In this document: piece after piece, positions 49,730-58,963 of the stretch
Numbering within the stretch: position 1 is the stretch's first letter
How the letters are laid out: each line of letters begins with the position of its first letter
Assembly (NCBI GenBank): GCA_003280135.1
Contig: QCFW01000003.1
Span: 1 to 64,000 of the forward strand
DNA from: Prochlorococcus sp. AG-363-N16
Lineage (GTDB): Bacteria > Cyanobacteriota > Cyanobacteriia > PCC-6307 > Cyanobiaceae
Direction of reading: 5' to 3'
Length of the DNA stretch: 64,000 bases
Translations under genes and position numbers: made by a program
The notes under the pieces: model-generated
What the model saw: the letters and a program-made list of their open reading frames with translations, nothing else
Databases searched by the model: none
Told to the model about the DNA's origin: nothing

Positions 49730-51418
49730 TTAGAATTTTTCTTTTTTCATTTGAATCTTTTCTAGTCTTTCTTCACTTCTCATTTTCAGTTGTAGTTTCA
49801 TCCATCCCAGTGAAACAGGAAGAGCAATAATGATAGGGATGATAGATAAGAAAGGTCTTGTGGTTGACCCTAATAATGCTGCTGCAATTCCTAGACAACC
49901 AATTAGGATTGATTGACTCATAGATTGCTGAGCATTAATCATTCTTCTTAGTTGTCTATCGGATTCGCCAACTCTGATTTGTAGTTGCAAATCACCTTGT
50001 TCAAGCTTTTCAAGGCTTTCATCTAAACGTTTGGGCAATGAAACTGCTTTGCTGCCTAGTTCTCCTACCTGTCGACCAATTTCATTGATCAGATCATTTT
50101 GATTTGAATTACCTGAACTCATAAGAGGGATAATGTATGGCTTTGCAATTGCAACTAAATTAAAGCTCGGATCTAGAGTTCTGCCTACTCCTTCAAAGGT
50201 AGAAAGTGCTCGCATTACAAAAATCAACTCAACTGGAAGGCGAAAAGGCTTGCCATAAACTAATTCATACATATCTCCAGATAATTTGTTAATTACATCC
50301 GAATTAAAAGGAGGCGTCAGTGTTTCTTTTAACATTACTCTAACTAATCTTCTCACTGGCCCTACATCAATATCATTTGCGAGAAGACCAGAATCTTGTA
50401 GTTGAGTTATAAGAGTTGATGTGTCTCTGAGTGCTACTGATCTGACCATTGCTCCTATGCGCTTCCTTAATCTTTCAGAAACCATTCCCATCATTCCAAA
50501 ATCATAAAAAATCAAAGAACCATCTTTACTCACTGCAAGATTCCCTGGATGAGGATCTGCATGAAAAAATCCAAATTCTATGAGTTGTTTGAAATAACTT
50601 GAAGCACCAATTTCGGCTATAGAAGATGCATTTATTCCCAGACTCTTTAAAGCTTGTTGATCAGTTATTTTGATTCCTGGAACATACTCTAAACAAATAA
50701 CTTTTTCAGAAGTGAGTTCCCAAATGACTTGAGGAATTTGAATTTTTGGTTCGTCTAGAAATTGTTGCCTAAATCGAGCTGCATATTGAGCTTCTAATTG
50801 GAAATTGAGTTCTTTTAATAACACTTTTTTACATTCCTTTGCTATACCAACCCAGTCTCTTCCCTGACTCCATTTTTTGTTTTTCTGAAGCAATGCCGCA
50901 ACTCCTTGCATCACTTCGAGGTCTAATCTAAAGAAGGTTTCTAAACCTGGCCTTTGAATTTTAAAAACAACATTGCAGCCATTTCTTAAAGTCGCTCTAT
51001 GCACTTGTGCAAGAGAAGCTGCGCCAAGAGGGATTTTTTCTAAACTAACTATTTCTTTATATCGATAACCTAATTCTGTCCTAAGAATTTCTTCGGCTTT
51101 TTTATAATTAAATGAAGGCACATTATCTTGAAGATTTGCAAGTTCAGTAATCCATCCTTTTGGTAAAAGATCTGGTCTAGCAGATAATAATTGTCCAAGT
51201 TTTATAAAAGCAGATCCTAATTTAAGCAATTCTTTTGTAAGCCACGTTGCACGTATCTTTTGCCTAAATATTTTTGTTTGCGTATTGTAACCACTAATGT
51301 ATGTAAATGACTTTGAATCCCACCAAAGGAAAATTAAAAGTAAAACAAAAGACCTCCAAATCCTTAAAGCCCTAAGATTCTTTTTTATTAAATCTAGTAA
51401 TTTAGTGCAAGAGATCAA
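49730..51418 (-). CDS. UbiB/ABC1 atypical kinase family protein
   Basis: A 562-residue ABC1/ADCK-type atypical kinase. The family motifs appear: 'KLGSAFIKLGQLLSARPDLLP' (KxGQ), 'LGAASLAQVHRATL' (Ala-rich loop), 'VVFKIQRPG' with the ATP lysine, 'EYVPGIKITD', and 'FHADPHPGNL' with 'YDFGMMG'. Two C-terminal hydrophobic segments (near 505-545) suggest membrane anchoring. Relatives act in plastoquinone/tocopherol metabolism or stress; the target is unknown here. A TTG start (51418) overlaps the upstream gene's TGA as TTGA. Confidence 0.88.
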   Translation of the reverse strand: MISCTKLLDLIKKNLRALRIWRSFVLLLIFLWWDSKSFTYISGYNTQTKIFRQKIRATWLTKELLKLGSAFIKLGQLLSARPDLLPKGWITELANLQDNVPSFNYKKAEEILRTELGYRYKEIVSLEKIPLGAASLAQVHRATLRNGCNVVFKIQRPGLETFFRLDLEVMQGVAALLQKNKKWSQGRDWVGIAKECKKVLLKELNFQLEAQYAARFRQQFLDEPKIQIPQVIWELTSEKVICLEYVPGIKITDQQALKSLGINASSIAEIGASSYFKQLIEFGFFHADPHPGNLAVSKDGSLIFYDFGMMGMVSERLRKRIGAMVRSVALRDTSTLITQLQDSGLLANDIDVGPVRRLVRVMLKETLTPPFNSDVINKLSGDMYELVYGKPFRLPVELIFVMRALSTFEGVGRTLDPSFNLVAIAKPYIIPLMSSGNSNQNDLINEIGRQVGELGSKAVSLPKRLDESLEKLEQGDLQLQIRVGESDRQLRRMINAQQSMSQSILIGCLGIAAALLGSTTRPFLSIIPIIIALPVSLGWMKLQLKMRSEERLEKIQMKKEKF

Positions 51419-51711
51419 TTTCTGCCCTCAACTTTTTCGGTAATAATTGACATTTTTTCTCTAATAGAAGCAATCTTTAGCTGAGACTTGCTTGGACTAC
51501 TTTTTTGAACTGGTGAATCTTGTGATTCTTCTTCAAGACGATTGGCTTCAATAATAATTTCTTCTTTTAATATCTCCCATTGAGCTTTAACTTGATCGGG
51601 AGCTTGTTTTGCTTTTTGAGAGAATTCATTAGCAGTGGTTACAAATTTCCTAGCTAATCTCGAGGAAATTAGCGTGACGGTAGCTCTTAATAGGTTTTCA
51701 GATGAACCCAT
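51415..51711 (-). CDS. Small helical protein of unknown function
   Basis: A 98-residue, highly charged protein, likely alpha-helical, with 'RLARKFVTTANEFSQKAKQAPDQVKAQWEILKEEIIIEANRLEEE' features pointing to amphipathic or coiled-coil helices. No signal peptide or membrane helix. I do not recognise the family. It overlaps the UbiB-like gene by four bases (TTGA), so the two are probably translated together and may work together. Confidence 0.7.
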   Translation of the reverse strand: MGSSENLLRATVTLISSRLARKFVTTANEFSQKAKQAPDQVKAQWEILKEEIIIEANRLEEESQDSPVQKSSPSKSQLKIASIREKMSIITEKVEGRN

Positions 51712-51751
51712 GATTTAATGCGTCAATAAAGAATTTAAAGATGGCTAAAAG

Positions 51752-52189
51752 TTATGGATCAGGCAATGAGTTGAAGAGATTTTCAATAAATTTTGCATCC
51801 TGATGTAATAGATTATCTTTAGAGTTTATTTCATTATTGATGAATTCTTCTCGATTTTGTGTTGGGAAATTTTTAAATGATGTTTTTTCTGGTTGCAATT
51901 TTTTAGACGCTTTAGCTTTTGTTGATTCTTTTGAGACCTCTTCATTTTTTTCTTGAGGGGTAAAGATTTGATCTTTGCTACTTGTTTTGCTTAGAGGTTG
52001 GAATAAAGTTGAGTCATTGCTTGCGAAAGAAGAGTTGATAGTGGTCTTTTTGCTGTTGTCTTGTGTAATAAGCTTTGAAGAATAGAGCTGCCTTTTAGTC
52101 ACTTCATAACCAGTTGCAAACAATATTCCAGTCACAAAAGGGATAACCCAAAAATCTCTTAATCTTTTTACGGTGGCTTTCTGTTTCAT
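51752..52189 (-). CDS. Small membrane-anchored protein of unknown function
   Basis: A 145-residue protein with one N-terminal hydrophobic segment (about 13-29) and a long polar tail rich in Ser, Lys, Asn and Thr, with 'KEKSTKAKASKKLQPEK'-like low-complexity character. Composition suggests a disordered lumenal or periplasmic tail. No family is recognised. It precedes the other small unknown and UbiB-like gene on the same strand. Confidence 0.6.
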   Translation of the reverse strand: MKQKATVKRLRDFWVIPFVTGILFATGYEVTKRQLYSSKLITQDNSKKTTINSSFASNDSTLFQPLSKTSSKDQIFTPQEKNEEVSKESTKAKASKKLQPEKTSFKNFPTQNREEFINNEINSKDNLLHQDAKFIENLFNSLPDP

Positions 52190-52422
52190 TAGTCAAAGCT
52201 TAAGACTTTTGCTAGATCCATTTTTTTAGTAAGCATGGTCTTACCTTTTATGATTTTGTTGAGATGCTTCGTTCCTTTTCAAATAACATCCAAATCTTCA
52301 AATATCATCCTATCGTTTGGAAGAGTCAGAATGTTCTTAGACTTTCTAAAGACCTTATCTAAACCATTAGAATTTATTCTTGTGGTTATAGAACCCAGAA
52401 CTTAAAAAGGAGAAAAAGCATT

Positions 52423-53379
52423 TTGGAAACGATTGAATCTGATGTCGTAATAGTTGGGGGCGGTCCTGCTGGGTGTAGCTGTGCTCTCTATACTTCTAGA
52501 GCTGATTTGAAAACAGTAATACTAGACAAGAATCCATCTGTTGGAGCACTTGCAATAACTCATCAAATTGCAAACTACCCTGGAGTTTCTACAGAGATGA
52601 GTGGTGACGAGTTACTGAAATTGATGAGAGATCAGGCAATACAATATGGCACCGATTACCGAAGAGCCCAGGTTTTTGGTATAGATGTTGGCCAAGAATG
52701 GAAAACAGTTTTTACTCCTGAAGGCACTTTTAAGGGACGTTCGCTTGTTCTTGCTACTGGCGCAATGGGTAGACCCGCTTCTTTTAAAGGGGAAGCAGAT
52801 TTCTTAGGCAGAGGAGTTAGTTATTGTGCGACTTGTGATGCTGCTTTTTATAGAGATCGCGAAGTTGCTGTCGTTGGGACCAATAAAGAAGCCTTAGAAG
52901 AGGCTCAAGTGCTTACAAAATTTGCGTCAAAAGTACATTGGATAACTTCAAGTGACCCTAAAGAAGATGACTTGATTGCCCAAGAACTAATTCATAAATC
53001 AAATGTTAACCATTGGAGCAGGACAAGATTATTAGAGATACAAGGTAATGATGCTGGAGTAACTGGTGTTGTTTTGAAAAACCGTACTCAAGAATCTAAC
53101 CAATCATTGGCTGTTGAAGGCGTTTTTGTTTATATGAGTGGCTCTAAGCCTATTACAGACTTTTTACAGGATCAAATTGCCCTCAAAGCAGATGGAGGAG
53201 TAATAGTTGATGACTTTATGTCTACAACTTCAGAAGGAGTATGGGCTATTGGTGATATACGAAATACACCTTTTAAACAAGCAGTGGTAGCAGCATCTGA
53301 TGGATGCGTTGCTGCAATGGCAATAGATAGATATTTAAATAGCCGTAAATCAATAAGAGTCGATTGGGTTCATTCTTGA
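52423..53379 (+). CDS. Thioredoxin-reductase-like flavoprotein with non-canonical NADPH domain
   Basis: A 318-residue low-molecular-weight TrxR-like protein. FAD motif 'GGGPAG' (12-17), redox cysteines C135-A-T-C138, and the C-terminal 'WAIGDIRNTPFKQAVVAASDG' FAD contact are intact. The NADPH domain is not: where TrxB has GGGDSA it reads 'VGTNKEA' (151-157), and the HRR position reads 'ITSSD' (174-178). This fits the DDOR/DTR-like ferredoxin- or flavin-linked reductases described in marine cyanobacteria; the exact electron donor is inferred. The TTG start is supported by AAGGAG about nine bases upstream. Confidence 0.85.
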   Translation: METIESDVVIVGGGPAGCSCALYTSRADLKTVILDKNPSVGALAITHQIANYPGVSTEMSGDELLKLMRDQAIQYGTDYRRAQVFGIDVGQEWKTVFTPEGTFKGRSLVLATGAMGRPASFKGEADFLGRGVSYCATCDAAFYRDREVAVVGTNKEALEEAQVLTKFASKVHWITSSDPKEDDLIAQELIHKSNVNHWSRTRLLEIQGNDAGVTGVVLKNRTQESNQSLAVEGVFVYMSGSKPITDFLQDQIALKADGGVIVDDFMSTTSEGVWAIGDIRNTPFKQAVVAASDGCVAAMAIDRYLNSRKSIRVDWVHS

Positions 53380-53438
53380 ACTAGCTATATGTGTTTAATA
53401 AATCAACAAGAATAAACCCCTAACTTAATTAAGATTAA

Positions 53439-53720
53439 TCAAAGCTCTGTTGCATCAGAAACATATGCAACACCACCATAATAACTAAGAGTAGATCCTA
53501 TATGATTTTTAACTTTTTCTAAGATATCTCCCTCACAAAAAACAATAACGTGAGCATTGGCTCCAAGACCAGTGAATTCCATGTCTTCAGAAACAATTGT
53601 TTGCGGACCTCTTCCTGTCGCGTGTTTAAGGACTGTATAACCTGGTACCTCTGCTTTTTCCAGTGCAGAGATGATTGTATCTAATTCCCTTTCACTGATA
53701 ATCAAATCAAGTCTTTTCAT
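53439..53720 (-). CDS. sbtB: PII-like carbon-sensing protein SbtB, short form
   Basis: A 93-residue PII-fold protein regulating the SbtA bicarbonate transporter. 'GYTVLKHATGRGPQ' (27-40) corresponds to the nucleotide-binding segment and the T-loop, and 'YYGGVAYVSDATEL' ends the chain. Synechocystis SbtB continues with a CGPEGC redox R-loop; that extension is absent and the only cysteine is C62. It lies 14 bases after sbtA. SbtB binds adenine nucleotides including cAMP in characterised species; whether this one does needs test. Confidence 0.88.
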   Translation of the reverse strand: MKRLDLIISERELDTIISALEKAEVPGYTVLKHATGRGPQTIVSEDMEFTGLGANAHVIVFCEGDILEKVKNHIGSTLSYYGGVAYVSDATEL

Positions 53721-53733
53721 TTAATTTTTTTTT

Positions 53734-54723
53734 CTAAATGAGTACATTGTTTACTAAGCTCATATAAAGAGGGATTCCAAAAACTATATTAAATGGGAAA
53801 GTTACTCCTAGAGTAGTTGAAATATAATAACTTGCTTTAGCTTCTGGAACTGTCATTCTCATTGCTGTAGGGACAGCAAGGTAAGAGGCGCTGGCACATA
53901 GAACTGCAAATAAAAGAGCATTGCCTGGCCCTATTAATAACTGTTTCGCTATAAAAACACCTAAACATCCATTCAAGATTGGGATTAATACTGCAAAAAG
54001 AATTAAAAAACTACCAGCTTGTTTTAACCTTGGGAGTCTTTGAGCTGCAACTATTCCCATATCTAATAAGAAGAAGCACTCAACTCCATAAAACAAATAG
54101 CCTTCTGTAAAAGGTTTAATTTTCTCTAGCCCATTAGGGTTATGTGCAGCGGTTAAGAATCCAATTATTAGACTTCCTAAAAGTAAATAGACTGATCCAT
54201 TTAGCATTGATTCATGAAGAATTCTTCTCCATTTAATAATTCTTGTATTAGGTCGATTTTTGGGTGCACATAATTTTACGAGTCCTAAGCCGACAATAAT
54301 GGATGGAGATTCCATTAAGGCAAGAGGTGCAACCATCCATCCATCAAATGGGATTCCTTGACTTTTAAGAAAACTTTCTGCAGTAATGAATGTAACAGCA
54401 CTAATAGAACCATACGCAGCTGCAATTGCCGCTGAATTAAATACATCAAACTTTAAACGCAAAATTATAAAACAGATAATTGGTATTGCTAAAGACATAG
54501 CAATTGCAGCTACAATACTAGGAAATAATGCTTGGTTATTGAGTCCTCCTTGAAGTTCAAAGCCACCTCTAAACCCAATTGCAAGTAATAGATATAAAGA
54601 GAATAATTTCGGTAATGGTGCTGGTATTTCCAGATCAGAGCTTACTGCTACTGAAATTAAACCGAGAAAGAAAAATAGTACTGGGGGGGTCAGTACATTT
54701 TGAAGGACAAGGCTAGTCTCCAT
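53734..54723 (-). CDS. sbtA: Sodium-dependent bicarbonate transporter SbtA-like
   Basis: A 329-residue polytopic membrane protein of about ten helices, the SbtA-type (DUF897) architecture. 'FRGGFELQGGLN' and 'SISAVTFITAESFLKSQGIPFDGWMVAPLALMESPSIIVGLGL' match the conserved regions of SbtA, and the C-terminal 'ASASYLAVPTAMRMTVPEAKASYYISTTLGVTFPFN' block is typical. Synechocystis SbtA is longer (about 374) because of a larger central cytoplasmic loop. Followed by sbtB on the same strand. Confidence 0.87.
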   Translation of the reverse strand: METSLVLQNVLTPPVLFFFLGLISVAVSSDLEIPAPLPKLFSLYLLLAIGFRGGFELQGGLNNQALFPSIVAAIAMSLAIPIICFIILRLKFDVFNSAAIAAAYGSISAVTFITAESFLKSQGIPFDGWMVAPLALMESPSIIVGLGLVKLCAPKNRPNTRIIKWRRILHESMLNGSVYLLLGSLIIGFLTAAHNPNGLEKIKPFTEGYLFYGVECFFLLDMGIVAAQRLPRLKQAGSFLILFAVLIPILNGCLGVFIAKQLLIGPGNALLFAVLCASASYLAVPTAMRMTVPEAKASYYISTTLGVTFPFNIVFGIPLYMSLVNNVLI

Positions 54724-54781
54724 AAACCTTATTTAGCAAGATTTATTAATGTAGGAAAATAGTATTAGATAGTATTTAATA

Positions 54782-56434
54782 TTACTTATTAACCTCTGTT
54801 AATGCTATTTCAAGAGCTTCTTTTCTTGTTGGTATTACACCACTAACTCCAAATTTTATCAACCTATCTTTAACTCTACCAGTTGCACCAGCAACAAATG
54901 CTTTCCGAGCATTTAGATTAGCTTCCTGAATCATATCTTCTATTGCGAGTGTTGCAGTAACACCTAATCTTGGTACATCCGTAATATCAAGAATAAGAAC
55001 TTTATACTTTCTAATTAACATCATTCTTTCTGTGATTCCTTTGGCCGCACCAAAACTAAGCGGTCCTTTTAATCTAAATAACATTACTTCACCTTCACAT
55101 TTTTCAAGCAATGCTTGCTCTTCTAGAGGTAAAGGTAGCTCTGCAGATTCTTCAAGAGGATTATCAGCATCCATTCCTTCTAGTTGTGTTTGAGTAATTG
55201 AATCAATTGTGAGCATATTTGCAATGAAAACTCCTACAAGTACTGCCCATATTAGGTCCCAGAAAACTGTCATTAGCAAAACGCCATACATGACTCCAGC
55301 AGTTTTCAACGAAAGTCTGTGAGCTCTTATTAAAAATCCCCAGTCAATAATATCTAGGCCCACTTTAATAAGAATTCCTGCAAGAAGAGCTGTTGGGATT
55401 TGTTCGGCAAGAGGGCCTGCTCCTATAAGTACTATTAGTAGAACTATGGAATGAACCATTCCAGATATAGGAGTTTGCCCTCCTGATTTGACATTTATAA
55501 CAGTCCTCATGGTTGCACCAGCACCAGGAAGACCGGAAAAGAGACCTGCTACTGCATTGCCAATACCTTGTCCAATTAATTCTCTATCGGATTTATGACG
55601 AGTTTGTGAAATATTATCTGCCACAAGAGATGTTAGTAATGAATCTATTGCTCCTAGGACTGCAAGTACAAGGCCTGCTTTAAGAATGATAGGTAAATAC
55701 TTTTCGCTAAAATTAGGAATGTCTAAAGATGGGATGCCTCTTGGAATATCTCCTATTCTGTCTATTGAGCTTTCGCCAAAAAACACTATAGATATTGGAG
55801 TGACTATAAGTAGAGCTAACAAAGGTGAAGGAACCCACTGACTGATTTTTTGTGGTGTTAGGAAAACAATCGCCAATGTCATTATTGCTACTCCAACTGC
55901 AGCGCCATTCGGTTCAAAATTGTTAAAAACTGTTTGAAGTGACTCAACCACTCCACCTCGTGTGGCTATTCCAAGCAATGGACCAATTTGTAAAGCAATG
56001 ATAATTACGCCTATTCCAGACATGAAGCCTGAAACAACTGAATATGGGACTAGAGTTATGTATTTACCAAGCTTTAATAAGCCAAATAATATTTGAAATA
56101 AACCACCTAAAAAAACTGCTGCCATAACAAGAGGCAAAATCTGCTCTGCCGAAAGATCTCTTGGCACGCCTGCAGCAGCAAGTCCTGCTACTACACCAGC
56201 CACAGTTACACTCATCGGACCAGTTGGACCACTTACTTGTGCAGGAGTACCTCCAAACAAAGCAGCAAGAAAGCCAACAACAACTGCACCATATAAACCA
56301 TAAATTGCCCCGCCAGGACCTAAGGCTGCATTGCCAAATGCCAAAGCAAGTGGCAATGCAACCACCGCTGCTGTTAGACCTCCTAATATGTCTCCTCTGA
56401 TGTTTTTCAGATGAAAACCATTAATTAGAGCCAA
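54782..56434 (-). CDS. bicA: SulP-family bicarbonate/anion transporter, BicA type
   Basis: A 550-residue SulP transporter: about 12-14 membrane helices (residues 10-420) and a C-terminal STAS domain (about 435-548). N-terminal 'GGLTAAVVALPLALAFG' and 'FGGTPAQVSGPTGPMSVTVA' are the SulP signature; 'GMVHSIVLLIVLIGAG' follows. Its position 58 bases upstream of sbtA and sbtB supports bicarbonate rather than sulfate as substrate. Other SulP members carry sulfate, so function is inferred from context. Divergent from the dnaJ-like gene. Confidence 0.88.
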   Translation of the reverse strand: MALINGFHLKNIRGDILGGLTAAVVALPLALAFGNAALGPGGAIYGLYGAVVVGFLAALFGGTPAQVSGPTGPMSVTVAGVVAGLAAAGVPRDLSAEQILPLVMAAVFLGGLFQILFGLLKLGKYITLVPYSVVSGFMSGIGVIIIALQIGPLLGIATRGGVVESLQTVFNNFEPNGAAVGVAIMTLAIVFLTPQKISQWVPSPLLALLIVTPISIVFFGESSIDRIGDIPRGIPSLDIPNFSEKYLPIILKAGLVLAVLGAIDSLLTSLVADNISQTRHKSDRELIGQGIGNAVAGLFSGLPGAGATMRTVINVKSGGQTPISGMVHSIVLLIVLIGAGPLAEQIPTALLAGILIKVGLDIIDWGFLIRAHRLSLKTAGVMYGVLLMTVFWDLIWAVLVGVFIANMLTIDSITQTQLEGMDADNPLEESAELPLPLEEQALLEKCEGEVMLFRLKGPLSFGAAKGITERMMLIRKYKVLILDITDVPRLGVTATLAIEDMIQEANLNARKAFVAGATGRVKDRLIKFGVSGVIPTRKEALEIALTEVNK

Positions 56435-56590
56435 TTGAAAACCCCAAAATACATTTGATATTATGGAATCTTATCTTGCCAAGGTCATTTTTAGCAGTAT
56501 TTAAAACTTGTTTTTTTGCTGAAATAGCTAAACACTCTTTCAAGAAATCCTTGGTTACTAACTTTTTGCCAATAGAATGCCCTTTTTTTG

Positions 56591-57442
56591 GTGACTAAAT
56601 ATATAGATTACTTTCAAATACTAGGTCTTTCGAGGGATGCTTCCCAAGAAGATATTAAAAAAGCTTTTCGAGAATTAGCTAGAAAATTTCATCCTGATTT
56701 GAATCATGGAAATAAGGATTATGAATCAAGATTCAAAGATATCAGTCAAGCTTATGAGATCCTTTCTGATCCGGATAAAAGAAAAAGGTATGAACAATTA
56801 CGTAGGTTAGAAAATTTTGATGAATTTATAAATGATTTACTGGGAAGTCTTGGAGCCAAGAAGGGTCCTTATAAGTATCCAACAAATCCTTTAAGACCAG
56901 ATATAAATCTTGATGCTGATTTAAATTTGAAAATAAGTTTTTCTGAGGCTCTAAAAGGTTCCACAAGAACTCTTTTAATTAATAATGAGCGCGTTAAGTT
57001 GCAAATTCCTAAAGGGATAAGAACAGGTTTTAGACTTAAACTGCGGGGCAAGGGAAATTTGCAGCCTGGAACTGGTAGACGGGGCGATCTTTATATAAAA
57101 TTGGATGTTCAAGATCATCCAATTTGGAAACTACAGGGAGAACTTTTGACGGCAGAGTTACCAGTCTCTTTATATGAAATTGTTTTGGGGACAAACTTTA
57201 CAGTTTTTACACCAGATGGTCCTGTTCAAATAACTATTCCTCGAGGAACATTGCCGGGAGCAACTTTAAAGTTAAAAGGTAAAGGATTCCCATTTCATAA
57301 TCGCCGTGGAGACTTAGTCTTTACTATTAGTTTAAAGTTACCTGATCAATGGTCTGATGAAGAACTGGCTCTTTTTAATCAGCTCAAATCATTGCGTGAA
57401 GATGATTCACGTAATGCTTGGTTGAAATCCATTCGCTTTTAA
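56591..57442 (+). CDS. DnaJ-like co-chaperone (CbpA type, no zinc finger)
   Basis: About 283 residues. The J domain occupies residues 5-70 with the Hsp70-contact HPD in 'KFHPDLNHG'. A short linker lacks the Gly/Phe-rich and CxxCxGxG zinc repeats of DnaJ, and two C-terminal beta domains follow ('LKISFSEALKGSTRTL', 'IPKGIRTGFRLKLRGKG', 'LPGATLKLKGKGFP'). This is the CbpA/DnaJ-type-II arrangement. Start could be the GTG at 56591 or the TTG at 56588; neither has a clear Shine-Dalgarno. Confidence 0.9.
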   Translation: MTKYIDYFQILGLSRDASQEDIKKAFRELARKFHPDLNHGNKDYESRFKDISQAYEILSDPDKRKRYEQLRRLENFDEFINDLLGSLGAKKGPYKYPTNPLRPDINLDADLNLKISFSEALKGSTRTLLINNERVKLQIPKGIRTGFRLKLRGKGNLQPGTGRRGDLYIKLDVQDHPIWKLQGELLTAELPVSLYEIVLGTNFTVFTPDGPVQITIPRGTLPGATLKLKGKGFPFHNRRGDLVFTISLKLPDQWSDEELALFNQLKSLREDDSRNAWLKSIRF

Positions 57443-57487
57443 AGTTCACTTAAGACCAAATTTAAAATTTATCTTTTGCTTGATCAT

Positions 57488-58489
57488 ATGGAACTAACTT
57501 ATCGCCCTCGTCGTCTTAGAAGAACTGCCTCCTTAAGAAGCATTGTCCGAGAGAATATTTTAACCCCTTCAGATTTTATTTATCCTTTATTTATCCATGA
57601 GGGTAATGATATTCAGCCAATTGGAGCAATGCCTGGGATCAATCGCTGGGACCTAGAATCTCTGATAACTGAAGTTCAGCGCGCTTGGGAATTAGGAATT
57701 AGATGCGTAGTGCTTTTTCCCAAGATTTCTGAATCACTCAAAACAGAAGATGGCGTGGAATGTTTTAACGAAAAAGGATTAATCCCTACAGCAATTAGGT
57801 GTTTAAAACAAGAGATACCTGAGATGACAATAATGACTGATGTTGCATTAGATCCCTACTCTAGTGACGGTCATGATGGAATTGTGAGTCCAGAAGGAGT
57901 TGTTCTAAATGATGAGACTATCGTCAATCTGTGCAAGCAGTCTCTTGTTCAAGCTCAAGCTGGTGCAGATTTAATTGGACCTAGTGACATGATGGATGGA
58001 CGTGTAGGAGCAATTCGTGAAGTTTTAGATGATGAAGGATTTGAGCATGTAGGAATTATTAGCTATACCGCGAAGTACTCTTCTGCTTACTACGGACCTT
58101 TTCGTGAGGCGCTTGATTCTGCCCCTAGAGCACTAAGTGCAAAACCTATTCCAAAAAACAAAAACACATATCAAATGGATCCTGCTAATTCCAGAGAAGC
58201 TCTCATAGAAGCACAACTGGATGAGCAAGAAGGTGCAGACATCCTAATGGTTAAACCTGGTTTGGCTTATATGGATATTATTCACCGCTTAAGACAAGAG
58301 TCTGATTTGCCCATTGCTGCGTATAACGTAAGTGGGGAATATTCAATGGTAAAGGCTGCTGCTGAAAGAGCTTGGATTGATGAAAAATCTGTAGTGCTTG
58401 AAACATTATTGAGTTTTAAAAGAGCAGGAGCTGATTTGATCCTTACTTATCATGCATGCGATGCAGCGCAATGGTTGATAGATATGTAA
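57488..58489 (+). CDS. hemB: Delta-aminolevulinic acid dehydratase (porphobilinogen synthase)
   Basis: Condenses two 5-aminolevulinates to porphobilinogen for heme and chlorophyll. From ATG 57488 the product has 333 residues; a TTG four codons upstream is less likely. Schiff-base lysines are K196 ('SYTAKYSSAY') and K256 ('MVKPGLAYMD'). The metal region 'DVALDPYSSDGHDGIV' (118-133) has aspartates instead of the zinc cysteines, so this is a Mg-dependent, plant-like enzyme. Confidence 0.97.
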   Translation: MELTYRPRRLRRTASLRSIVRENILTPSDFIYPLFIHEGNDIQPIGAMPGINRWDLESLITEVQRAWELGIRCVVLFPKISESLKTEDGVECFNEKGLIPTAIRCLKQEIPEMTIMTDVALDPYSSDGHDGIVSPEGVVLNDETIVNLCKQSLVQAQAGADLIGPSDMMDGRVGAIREVLDDEGFEHVGIISYTAKYSSAYYGPFREALDSAPRALSAKPIPKNKNTYQMDPANSREALIEAQLDEQEGADILMVKPGLAYMDIIHRLRQESDLPIAAYNVSGEYSMVKAAAERAWIDEKSVVLETLLSFKRAGADLILTYHACDAAQWLIDM

Positions 58490-58541
58490 AGACGGTTTAT
58501 TGGTTGCTAATCTTGAATGAAGGCATGACGGGTATTTAGTT

Positions 58542-58946
58542 ATGACTCGTAAAACTTTTAATTTTCCTATTGCGAATGTTCAACGACTTGGACATATAGC
58601 TATACGTGTCAAAGATGTCGAAAGGGCAAAATCTTTTTATATGAATTTAGGAATGAAATTGATTTGGGATGATCCTGATTGGTGCTATTTAGAAGCTGGC
58701 TCAGGAGGTGATGGATTAGCTCTATTAGGCCCAAGTTATAAAGCTGCAGGCCCTCATTTTGCTTTTCATTTCAACAGTCGAAAGGAAGTCGAAGAAGTGC
58801 ATGCTCGCTTAACTAAAGTTGGAGTTAAAGTTGGTACTTTGCATGACCATAGAGATGGGACAGCATCATTTTATCTAAAAGATCCTGAAGGGAATTGGTT
58901 GGAAATGCTTTATCTACCTTCTGAAGGTATTCCAACAAATCAATAA
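58542..58946 (+). CDS. VOC (glyoxalase/bleomycin-resistance) family protein
   Basis: A 134-residue single VOC-fold protein: two babbb units, with 'RLGHIAIRVKDVERAKSFYMNLGMKLIW' and 'ASFYLKDPEGNWLEMLYLP'. It is distinct from the true GloA at 47878-48279 and lacks parts of its glutathione-binding character. The substrate is not predictable. It lies between hemB and mutS2 on the same strand with 52- and 17-base gaps, so cotranscription is plausible. Confidence 0.85.
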   Translation: MTRKTFNFPIANVQRLGHIAIRVKDVERAKSFYMNLGMKLIWDDPDWCYLEAGSGGDGLALLGPSYKAAGPHFAFHFNSRKEVEEVHARLTKVGVKVGTLHDHRDGTASFYLKDPEGNWLEMLYLPSEGIPTNQ

Positions 58947-58963
58947 AATATCGACAATACTTT

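Noticed and set aside
56161-56400. Gln/Leu/His-rich plus-strand frame in bicA
   Set aside because: Antisense of Gly/Ala-rich membrane helices.
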